A DNA stretch of 64,000 nucleotides from Halorussus salilacus (GTDB taxonomy: Archaea; Halobacteriota; Halobacteria; Halobacteriales; Haladaptataceae), in contig NZ_CP099993.1 in NCBI RefSeq assembly GCF_024138125.1, forward strand, positions 2,418,001-2,482,000. The letters are read 5' to 3'. Under the pieces are notes generated by a model. That model worked only from the letters and a program-made list of their open reading frames with translations. It did not search any database and had not been told where the DNA came from. How positions within the stretch are numbered: the first letter of the stretch is position 1; each line of letters begins with the position of its first letter. Below, in pieces: positions 58,029 through 64,000 of this stretch. The translations under genes and the position numbers were made by a program.

Positions 58029-58454
58029 ATGAGCGAAGGCGAGTACCGAACCGGCCGCGAAGGTGAGTTCACCTACCGCGGTCACACGCTCGACGAGTTG
58101 CAGGACATGAGCGTCGACGAAGTCGCGGAACTGCTTCCCGCACGCCAGCGGCGAACCATCGAGCGGGGACTGTCGACCCAGCAGGAGAAACTGCTGGAGG
58201 ACGCCCGTGAAGCCACCGAGGAGGGATCTGCCAACGACCCCATCCGGACCCACCTGCGCAACATGCCGGTGCTACCGGAGTTCGTCGGCAAGACGTTCGA
58301 GGTGTACACGGGCCAGAGCTTCGAGCGCGTGCACGTCGAGCCCGAGATGCTCGGCCACTACCTCGGCGAGTTCCAGCTGACCCGAACGTCGGTCGAACAC
58401 GGACAGGCCGGTATCGGCGCGACCCGCTCCTCGAAGTTCGTGCCACTCAAGTAA
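58029..58454 (+). CDS. rps19: Small ribosomal subunit protein S19 (uS19)
   Basis: A 141-residue S19. The C-terminal core [44 protein letters not shown] is classical. An N-terminal extension of about 50 residues ([21 protein letters not shown]) is usual for archaeal S19. It contacts the head of the 30S subunit. It is followed 3 nt later by L22. Confidence 0.98.
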   Translation: MSEGEYRTGREGEFTYRGHTLDELQDMSVDEVAELLPARQRRTIERGLSTQQEKLLEDAREATEEGSANDPIRTHLRNMPVLPEFVGKTFEVYTGQSFERVHVEPEMLGHYLGEFQLTRTSVEHGQAGIGATRSSKFVPLK

Positions 58455-58457
58455 ACC

Positions 58458-58919
58458 ATGGGAATCAGCTACAGCGTCGAGGCCGACCCGGACACCACCG
58501 CCAAGGGGATGCTCCGGGAGCGGCACATGAGCCACAAGCACAGCAAAGCCATCGCCCGCGAGATCAAGGGCATGACCGCCGAGGACGCCCAGGCGTACCT
58601 CCAGCAGGTCATCGACGGCGAGCGGTCAGTCCCGTTCAAGTCCCACAACAGCGGCGTGGGCCACCGTAGCGACATCGAGGGCTGGGACGCCGGTCGCTAC
58701 CCCGAGAAGGCCAGTCAGGCGTTCCTCGACCTCATCGAGAACGTGGTCAACAACGCCGACGAGCAGGGATTCGACGGCGAGGAGATGGAGATCATGCACG
58801 TCGCCGCCCACAAGGTCGGCGAGGTGCAGGGTCGCAAGCCCCGCGCGATGGGACGCGCGACCGCCTGGAACACGATGGAGGTCGACGTCGAACTCATCCT
58901 GGAGGAGGTCGAAGACTAA
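58458..58919 (+). CDS. rpl22: Large ribosomal subunit protein L22 (uL22)
   Basis: A 153-residue L22. RHMSHKHSKAIAREIKGMTAEDAQAYLQQVI near the start and MHVAAHKVGEVQGRKPRAMGRATAWN near the end (beta-hairpin of the exit tunnel) identify it. Its stop TAA (58917-58919) overlaps the A of the S3 start codon. Confidence 0.98.
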   Translation: MGISYSVEADPDTTAKGMLRERHMSHKHSKAIAREIKGMTAEDAQAYLQQVIDGERSVPFKSHNSGVGHRSDIEGWDAGRYPEKASQAFLDLIENVVNNADEQGFDGEEMEIMHVAAHKVGEVQGRKPRAMGRATAWNTMEVDVELILEEVED

Positions 58920-59848
58920 TGGCAGACGAACACCAGTTCATCGAAGACGGGATGCAACGGTCCCAGATCGACGAGTTCTTCGCCGACGAACTCGGTCGCG
59001 CGGGCTACGGCGGCATGGACGTCGCCAAGACCCCGATGGGCACCCAGATCGTGCTCAAGGCCGAGAAGCCCGGCATGGTCATCGGCAAGGGCGGCAAGAA
59101 CATCCGGAAGATCACGACCCAGCTCGAAGAGCGCTTCGACCTCGAAGACCCCCAGATCGACGTTCAGGAGGTCGACGAACCGGACCTCAACGCCCGCATC
59201 GTCGCCGACCGACTCGCGAACGCTCTGGAGCGCGGGTGGTACTTCCGGAAGGCCGGACACACCACCATCGACCGCATCATGGACGCGGGCGCGCTCGGCG
59301 CGGAGATCGTCCTCTCGGGGAAGGTCACCGGCGCGCGCTCGCGCGTCGAGAAGTTCAACCGCGGCTACATCAAGCACAACGGCGAACCCGCCGAGGACAT
59401 CGTCGACCACGGTCAGGGCGTCGCGGTGATGAAGCTCGGCACCATCGGCGTGGACGTGAAGATCATCCCGCCGGGAGCCGACCTGCCCGACGACTTCGAG
59501 ATCGACGAGGGCGCGAACCCCGAGGAAGTCGTCCCGGACGCGGTCGAGGCGAACGAGTCGGTCGAGCAGCTCCTCGAAGAGCCGACCGACGAGGAACTCG
59601 ACGAGCTCCGCGAGGACGAGGCCGACGAGACCGAGGACGACGCCGAACCCGGCGAGGAAGCCGTCGACGAGGAGGTCGTCGAGGAAGTTCTCGAAGAGGA
59701 AGTCGAGTCCGAGGAGTCCGAAGACGAAGCCGAATCCGAAGAGACCGACGAATCGGTCGAGGAGGAGCTCGACGAGCTCGAAGAGGAAGTCGAACAGGAA
59801 GCCGAGGAGCTCATGGACGAGATGGACGACGAGGAGGGTGACGAATAA
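58919..59848 (+). CDS. rps3: Small ribosomal subunit protein S3 (uS3) with long acidic tail
   Basis: A 309-residue S3. The N-terminal KH domain contains MVIGKGGKNIRKI (GxxG loop), and the S3 C-domain runs to about residue 200 (VAVMKLGTIGVDVKIIPPG). The last 105 or so residues are nearly all Glu/Asp with Ser, Val and Leu (EEEVESEESEDEAESEETDE), a halophile-type extension. S3 lines the mRNA entry channel. It overlaps L29's ATG by 1 nt. Confidence 0.97.
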   Translation: MADEHQFIEDGMQRSQIDEFFADELGRAGYGGMDVAKTPMGTQIVLKAEKPGMVIGKGGKNIRKITTQLEERFDLEDPQIDVQEVDEPDLNARIVADRLANALERGWYFRKAGHTTIDRIMDAGALGAEIVLSGKVTGARSRVEKFNRGYIKHNGEPAEDIVDHGQGVAVMKLGTIGVDVKIIPPGADLPDDFEIDEGANPEEVVPDAVEANESVEQLLEEPTDEELDELREDEADETEDDAEPGEEAVDEEVVEEVLEEEVESEESEDEAESEETDESVEEELDELEEEVEQEAEELMDEMDDEEGDE

Positions 59849-60060
59849 TGGCCATCCTGCACGTCGAAGAGATTCGTGACATGACCCCCGCCGAGCGCGA
59901 GGCCGAGCTCGACGAGCTCGAAACCGAACTACTCAACGCGAAGGCCGTGAAGGCCGCGGGTGGCGCTCCCGAGGACCCCGGGCGGTTCAAGGAGCTTCGC
60001 CGGACCATCGCGCGCATCAAGACGGTGAAGCGCGAGGAAGGCGACGTAGACGACGAATAA
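59848..60060 (+). CDS. rpl29: Large ribosomal subunit protein L29 (uL29)
   Basis: A 70-residue two-helix L29: MAILHVEEIRDMTPAEREAELDELETELLNAKAVKAAGGAPEDPGRFKELRRTIARIKT. It sits near the exit tunnel beside L23. Stop and the next gene's ATG are 2 nt apart. Confidence 0.97.
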   Translation: MAILHVEEIRDMTPAEREAELDELETELLNAKAVKAAGGAPEDPGRFKELRRTIARIKTVKREEGDVDDE

Positions 60061-60062
60061 TC

Positions 60063-60497
60063 ATGCCACTCACACCCGAGACGCTGACGCGACACGAACT
60101 CAACGGACTCGCAGTCCGCGTCGTGGACGCGGCGAACCCCGACCTCGTCGGAATCGAGGGCCGGGTCGTCGCCGAGACGCAGGGGACGCTGAGCGTCGCG
60201 TCGGCCGACCGGGTGCGACAGGTGCAAAAGCAGGGCTCGACGTTTGAGTTCGCGCTCACAGATGAAGCCGCCGTCCTCCGCGAGGAGGCGGGGACCGCGT
60301 CCGAACGGGCGTCGGAAACTGCCGGAGTCCGCTCCGGTCAGTCTGGCGCGTCCGGCGAGCGACGCTCGCCGGACTCCGGGGAGTACCCCCGGGACTGCGA
60401 GGGCGTGGCCTACGTTACGGTGGATGGAGCGCGGCTGCTCTCACGACCCGAACTGCGCACCGAGAAGGCAGGTGAATCCAGATGGCAACAGGACTGA
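60063..60497 (+). CDS. rnp1: Ribonuclease P protein component 1 (Rpp29/POP4)
   Basis: A 144-residue archaeal RNase P subunit that supports 5' maturation of tRNA precursors. The Sm-like core reads [53 protein letters not shown]-terminal Gly/Ser/Arg-rich extension follows. It lies between L29 and S17, the usual archaeal position, and its last 16 nt overlap the S17 start in another frame, suggesting coupled translation. Confidence 0.93.
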   Translation: MPLTPETLTRHELNGLAVRVVDAANPDLVGIEGRVVAETQGTLSVASADRVRQVQKQGSTFEFALTDEAAVLREEAGTASERASETAGVRSGQSGASGERRSPDSGEYPRDCEGVAYVTVDGARLLSRPELRTEKAGESRWQQD

Positions 60498-60883
60498 ACG
60501 TATCAGAACCGGAGGGGACCTGCTCCGACGATAACTGTCCGTTCCACGGAACGCTCTCCGTGCGAGGACAGACCATCGAAGGACAGGTAGCCTCCACAGA
60601 CATGGAAAAGACCGTGATCGTCGAACGCGAGTACGACGTTCCGGTGCCGAAGTACGACCGGTACATGAAGCGCCGATCGCGGATTCCGGCCCACGCGCCG
60701 GAGTGCATCGACCTCGAGGTCGGTGACACGGTCAAGATAGCAGAGACACGACCGCTCTCGAAGACGAAGAGCCACGTCGTCGTCGAGCAGTTCGAGACGA
60801 CGCAGGACTTCGGAGTGGACGAGACACCGAACGCCGAACCCGACGAATCGGAGACGGTGAGCGACATCGGAGGTGACGACTGA
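60482..60883 (+). CDS. rps17: Small ribosomal subunit protein S17 (uS17)
   Basis: A 133-residue S17. [61 protein letters not shown] is characteristic, including the two cysteines of archaeal S17. The C-terminal 25 or so residues are an acidic extension ([18 protein letters not shown]). The start overlaps the end of rnp1 by 16 nt. The stop TGA overlaps L14's ATG (60883). Confidence 0.97.
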   Translation: MATGLNVSEPEGTCSDDNCPFHGTLSVRGQTIEGQVASTDMEKTVIVEREYDVPVPKYDRYMKRRSRIPAHAPECIDLEVGDTVKIAETRPLSKTKSHVVVEQFETTQDFGVDETPNAEPDESETVSDIGGDD

Positions 60884-61281
60884 TGGAAGCGCTCAAGGCC
60901 GACGTGACCCAGGGCCTCGAAAAGGGCTCGCTGCTGACGTGCGCCGACAACACCGGCGCGCGTGAGATCAAGGTCATCAGCGTGTCGGGCTACTCGGGCA
61001 CCAAGAGCCGACACCCGAAGGCGGGTATCGGCGACAAGGTGACCGTCTCGGTCACCAAGGGGACGCCCGAGATGCGCCGACAGGTGCTGGAGGCGGTCAT
61101 CGTCCGCCAGCGCAAGCCCATCCGTCGTCCCGACGGCACGCGCGTCAAGTTCGAGGACAACGCGGCCGTCATCATCGACGACGTCGAGGAGCCGCGCGGG
61201 ACCGAGATCAAGGGTCCCATCGCGCGAGAAGTCGCCGAGCGGTTCGGAAGCATCGCGAGCACGGCTACGATGATAGTATGA
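60883..61281 (+). CDS. rpl14: Large ribosomal subunit protein L14 (uL14)
   Basis: A 132-residue L14: [57 protein letters not shown], then [28 protein letters not shown]. It forms part of the intersubunit bridge and the factor-binding region. Overlaps L24 as ATGA (61278-61281). Confidence 0.98.
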   Translation: MEALKADVTQGLEKGSLLTCADNTGAREIKVISVSGYSGTKSRHPKAGIGDKVTVSVTKGTPEMRRQVLEAVIVRQRKPIRRPDGTRVKFEDNAAVIIDDVEEPRGTEIKGPIAREVAERFGSIASTATMIV

Positions 61282-61634
61282 CTCGACAACCACGCAAACA
61301 GCGAAACAAGACCGAGAACGCCTCGCTCCACGAGCGTCACGCCCAGGTCACGGCCACGCTGTCCGACGACCTCCGCGAGGAGTTCGACGCCCGGAGCGTC
61401 CGGGTCAACGTCGGCGACACGGTCGAAGTGATGCGCGGGGACTTCGCCGGAACGGAAGGCGAGGTCATCGACGTGGACCTTCGCGACGCGGTCGTTCGCG
61501 TCGAGGACGTGACGGTCGAGAAGGCCGACGGCGAGGAGGTCCCGCGACCGCTCGACGCGAGCAACCTTCGCGTGACCGACCTCGACCTAGAGGACGACCG
61601 GCGCGAGGCGCGCCTACGAGGTGACGAAGAATGA
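61278..61634 (+). CDS. rpl24: Large ribosomal subunit protein L24 (uL24)
   Basis: A 118-residue archaeal L24: [36 protein letters not shown] and the KOW motif [28 protein letters not shown]. It is an assembly initiator at the tunnel exit. Overlaps S4e as ATGA (61631-61634). Confidence 0.98.
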   Translation: MTRQPRKQRNKTENASLHERHAQVTATLSDDLREEFDARSVRVNVGDTVEVMRGDFAGTEGEVIDVDLRDAVVRVEDVTVEKADGEEVPRPLDASNLRVTDLDLEDDRREARLRGDEE

Positions 61635-62338
61635 GCAACCACCAGAAACGACTCTCCGTACCGAAATCCTGGCCGGTCGAGCGAAAGACCGACACCTTCA
61701 CCGTGAAGGCCCAAGGGCCCCACGGCGAGGACGGCGTTCCGCTGCTCATCGTGCTGCGGGACGTGCTGGGCTACGTCGGCTCGAAGAAGGAAGCGCGGTA
61801 CGCGCTCGAACACGGTAGCGTGCTGGTCAACGGCGACGAGGGCGTCTCCGAGGACCGACCCATCGGGATGTTCGACATCCTGGCGTTCACCGAGCGCGAG
61901 GAGTACTACCGCGTGTTCCCCGACGAGGGCGGTCGGCTCGCGCTGACGCCCATCGACGCAGACGCCGCCGACAGCAAGCTCGCGAAGATCGAGGACAAGA
62001 CGCTGGTCTCGGGCGGCCGGACTCAGCTCAACCTCCACGACGGCAAGAACCTGCTCGTCGAGGACCCGAGCGAGTACGCCGCTGGCGACTCCATCGTCGT
62101 CAGCAACGACGACGACGAGATCGTCGCCCACTTCCCCTACGAGGAGGGGAGCCTCGTGACCGCAGTTCGCGGGTCGCACGCGGGCGACATCGGCGAGATC
62201 GACGAGATTCAGGTCACGCCCGGAAGCGGTTCGAACAACGTCATCGTCGAGGGCGACGACGACACCTTCGAGACGGTCGAGGAGTACGTCGTGGTCATCG
62301 ACGAGAACTTCACTGGCGACGGAGGTGACGGCGAATGA
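61631..62338 (+). CDS. rps4e: Small ribosomal subunit protein S4e (eS4)
   Basis: A 235-residue archaeal/eukaryal eS4, absent from bacteria. The N-terminus [45 protein letters not shown] and the S4-type and KOW-type segments ([39 protein letters not shown]) identify it. It overlaps L24 and L5 by 4 nt each (ATGA). Confidence 0.98.
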   Translation: MSNHQKRLSVPKSWPVERKTDTFTVKAQGPHGEDGVPLLIVLRDVLGYVGSKKEARYALEHGSVLVNGDEGVSEDRPIGMFDILAFTEREEYYRVFPDEGGRLALTPIDADAADSKLAKIEDKTLVSGGRTQLNLHDGKNLLVEDPSEYAAGDSIVVSNDDDEIVAHFPYEEGSLVTAVRGSHAGDIGEIDEIQVTPGSGSNNVIVEGDDDTFETVEEYVVVIDENFTGDGGDGE

Positions 62339-62859
62339 GCGAAGCCGAAGCCGACTTCCACGAGATGCGCGAGCCGACCATCGAGAAGGTCGTCGTCCAC
62401 ATGGGCGTGGGCGAGGGCGGCCGCGAGCTCGCCGACGCCGAGGAGATCATCGAGGACGTGACCGGACAGCAGAGCGTCCGGACGCTGGCGAAGGCGACCA
62501 AGCCCGAGTTCGGCATCCGTCAGGGCGACCCCATCGGCGCGAAGGTGACCCTTCGCGACGACGACGCCGAGGAGTTCCTCGCGAAGGCCCTGCCGCTGAG
62601 CGACGTCTCGGCCACCCAGTTCGACGACACCGGGAACTTCAGCTTCGGCGTCGAGGAACACACCGAGTTCCCGAGCCAGGAGTACGACCCGAACGTCGGC
62701 ATCTACGGTCTCGACGTGACGGTCAACCTCGTGCGCCCCGGCTACCGGGTCAGCAAGCGAGACAAGGTGACCCGCTCGATTCCGTCGGGCCACCGGCTGA
62801 ACGCCGAGGACGCCATCGCGTACCTCGAAGCCAACTTCGACGTGGAGGTAGACGAATGA
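62335..62859 (+). CDS. rpl5: Large ribosomal subunit protein L5 (uL5)
   Basis: A 174-residue L5, starting [48 protein letters not shown]. It binds 5S rRNA and the central protuberance. [33 protein letters not shown] near the end is typical of archaeal L5. Overlaps S14 by 4 nt. Confidence 0.98.
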   Translation: MSEAEADFHEMREPTIEKVVVHMGVGEGGRELADAEEIIEDVTGQQSVRTLAKATKPEFGIRQGDPIGAKVTLRDDDAEEFLAKALPLSDVSATQFDDTGNFSFGVEEHTEFPSQEYDPNVGIYGLDVTVNLVRPGYRVSKRDKVTRSIPSGHRLNAEDAIAYLEANFDVEVDE

Positions 62860-63038
62860 GCGAAAGCGAAACCGAATCCGACGCGACGGGAGAACACGCG
62901 GCCAAGCGCACCGGCCAGATCGAGGAGTGCCAGCGATGCGGCCGAAAGCAGGGGCTCGTCGGCAAGTACGACATCTACCTGTGTCGCCAGTGCTTCCGCG
63001 AGATCGCCCGGAGCATGGGATTCAAGAAGTACCGATAA
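62856..63038 (+). CDS. rps14: Small ribosomal subunit protein S14 (uS14), zinc-binding form
   Basis: A 60-residue S14. [27 protein letters not shown] carries the CxxC...CxxC zinc site, and it ends MGFKKYR. About 18 N-terminal residues are acidic ([18 protein letters not shown]), making it slightly longer than the usual 50-56 residues of archaeal S14. ATG 62856 overlaps the L5 stop. Confidence 0.97.
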   Translation: MSESETESDATGEHAAKRTGQIEECQRCGRKQGLVGKYDIYLCRQCFREIARSMGFKKYR

Positions 63039-63040
63039 TC

Positions 63041-63433
63041 ATGGCAGGAAACGATCCGCTGTCCAACGCGCTCTCGGGCGTCGACAACGCCGAGAGCGTC
63101 GGGCATCTGGACCACACGGTACAGCCCGCCTCGAACGAGATCGGCAGCGTACTCGAGGTCTTCTACGACCGCGGGTACATCGACGGCTTCGAGTTCGTCG
63201 ACGACGGCAAAGCCGGTCGATTCGAGGTCGAACTGAAAGGCGCGATAAACGAGTGCGGTGCGGTCAAGCCCCGGTACTCGACCGGAGCAGACGAGTTCGA
63301 GAAGTGGGAGAAGCGGTTCCTCCCCGCCCGCGATTACGGGGCGCTCGTCGTCACGACCAGCCGCGGCGTCATGAGCCACTACGAGGCCCGCGAACGCGGC
63401 GTCGGTGGCCAGATAATCGCGTACGTGTACTAA
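63041..63433 (+). CDS. rps8: Small ribosomal subunit protein S8 (uS8)
   Basis: A 130-residue S8: [55 protein letters not shown], with the C-terminal [34 protein letters not shown]. It binds helix 21 of 16S rRNA and is often an autoregulator in bacteria. Start is 2 nt after the S14 stop. Confidence 0.98.
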   Translation: MAGNDPLSNALSGVDNAESVGHLDHTVQPASNEIGSVLEVFYDRGYIDGFEFVDDGKAGRFEVELKGAINECGAVKPRYSTGADEFEKWEKRFLPARDYGALVVTTSRGVMSHYEARERGVGGQIIAYVY

Positions 63434-63435
63434 CA

Positions 63436-63972
63436 ATGCCACGAGTAGAACTGGAGATTCCGGACGAGGTAAGCGCCGAGAAGGACCACCTCGAACTCAC
63501 CGTCGAGGGGTCGAACGGCAGCGTCACGCGACGCCTCTGGTACCCCGACGTGTCCGTCGAAGTCGACGGCGAAACGGTGGTCATCGAGAGCGACGAAGAC
63601 GACGCGAAGACGACCGCGACCATCGGCACGTTCGAGAGCCATGTGCGAAACATGTTCCACGGCGTGACCGAGGGCTGGGAGTACACCATGGAGGTGTTCT
63701 ACTCCCACTTCCCGATGCAGGTCCGCAGTGAGGGCGACGAGGTCGTCATCGAGAACTTCCTCGGGGAGAAGGCCCCGCGGCGGACGCCCATCCACGGCGA
63801 CACGCAGGTCGAGGTCGACGACGAGACCCTGCGCCTGCACGGGCCCAGCATTGAGGACGTCGGCCAGACGGCCGCCGACATCGAGCAGCTGACCCGCGTG
63901 CAGGGCAAGGACACCCGCGTGTTCCAGGACGGCGTCTACATCACCGAGAAACCGCAGACTGGAGGTGTCTAA
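63436..63972 (+). CDS. rpl6: Large ribosomal subunit protein L6 (uL6)
   Basis: A 178-residue L6: MPRVELEIPDEVSAEKDHLELTVEGSNGSVTRRLWYPDVSVEVDGETVVIESD and VRNMFHGVTEGWEYTMEVFYSHFPMQV. It has two similar RNA-binding domains, near the factor-binding site. Followed 3 nt later by the L32e start. Confidence 0.98.
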   Translation: MPRVELEIPDEVSAEKDHLELTVEGSNGSVTRRLWYPDVSVEVDGETVVIESDEDDAKTTATIGTFESHVRNMFHGVTEGWEYTMEVFYSHFPMQVRSEGDEVVIENFLGEKAPRRTPIHGDTQVEVDDETLRLHGPSIEDVGQTAADIEQLTRVQGKDTRVFQDGVYITEKPQTGGV

Positions 63973-63975
63973 CGA

Positions 63976-64000
63976 ATGGCAGACGAACCCCAAGAGCTGG
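63976..64000 (+). CDS. rpl32e: Large ribosomal subunit protein L32e, first codons only (3' truncated by window)
   Basis: Eight codons from ATG 63976 read MADEPQEL, and the window ends there. The call rests on gene order (L6 then L32e is the standard archaeal spc arrangement) and on the match to the usual start of haloarchaeal L32e (MADE..EL). The rest of the gene is not visible. Confidence 0.75.

Overview
The window is a piece of a haloarchaeal (class Halobacteria) chromosome. It is very GC-rich, and its predicted proteins are strongly acidic (Asp/Glu-rich). Many secreted proteins carry twin-arginine signal peptides, several with a lipobox. TATA boxes lie about 25-30 nt upstream of start codons, as expected for leaderless transcripts, and the last 9.6 kb is a classical archaeal S10/spc-type ribosomal protein operon. 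I cannot name the species or genus from sequence alone.

Layout. 1-8.3 kb is a sugar region: the C-terminal part of a GH15 glucoamylase-type enzyme, then a MalK-type ATPase divergent from a Tat-lipoprotein binding protein and two MalF/MalG-type permeases (a carbohydrate importer), a GT-B glycosyltransferase-like protein and a beta-RFAP-synthase-like GHMP protein. 8.3-15.2 kb holds a cyclophilin, an AstE/AspA-type zinc hydrolase, a roughly 575-bp degenerate tandem-repeat array, a seven-PAS histidine kinase and a frameshifted M20 amidohydrolase. 15.3-21.2 kb carries small membrane proteins, a large Tat-exported protein with a staphylococcal-nuclease domain and two lamin-tail domains, a VOC protein and a PGF-CTERM-like surface protein. 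21.3-36.2 kb is a mixed housekeeping region: tRNA-Ile, FxsA, two FAD oxidoreductases, a VapBC pair, a lipid kinase, a PHP phosphoesterase, a Vps62/NPP1-like lipoprotein, and an Lrp regulator divergent from carA across a palindromic operator. 36.3-54.1 kb has a Tat-exported peptidoglycan-amidase-like protein, a Tat-exported orphan, Vms1, a TrmB-type regulator, a DUF255 thioredoxin-like protein, a DnaJ-like protein, an Mrr-TM-DUF4352 fusion, a GTPBP1-type GTPase, HAD, mch, a soluble chemotaxis transducer, a phosphatidylserine-decarboxylase-like enzyme and tRNA-Gly. 54.4-64.0 kb is a SPOUT methyltransferase followed by L3, L4, L23, L2, S19, L22, S3, L29, RNase P component 1, S17, L14, L24, S4e, L5, S14, S8, L6 and the first codons of L32e.

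The least explained structure is not in the genes. Three intergenic spacers (about 39.63-39.77, 40.75-40.93 and 48.68-48.83 kb) hold copies of one dispersed element, in the same orientation and each just 3' of a minus-strand gene. The flanking blocks are conserved and surround a 31-nt hairpin. In one copy the hairpin arms have entirely different bases but stay fully complementary. Several other spacers repeat a related design, short tandem repeats next to a perfect hairpin, and two of these arrays overlap a gene's stop codon. Gene functions are assigned by motif recognition from memory only. DUF numbers are recollections, not search results.
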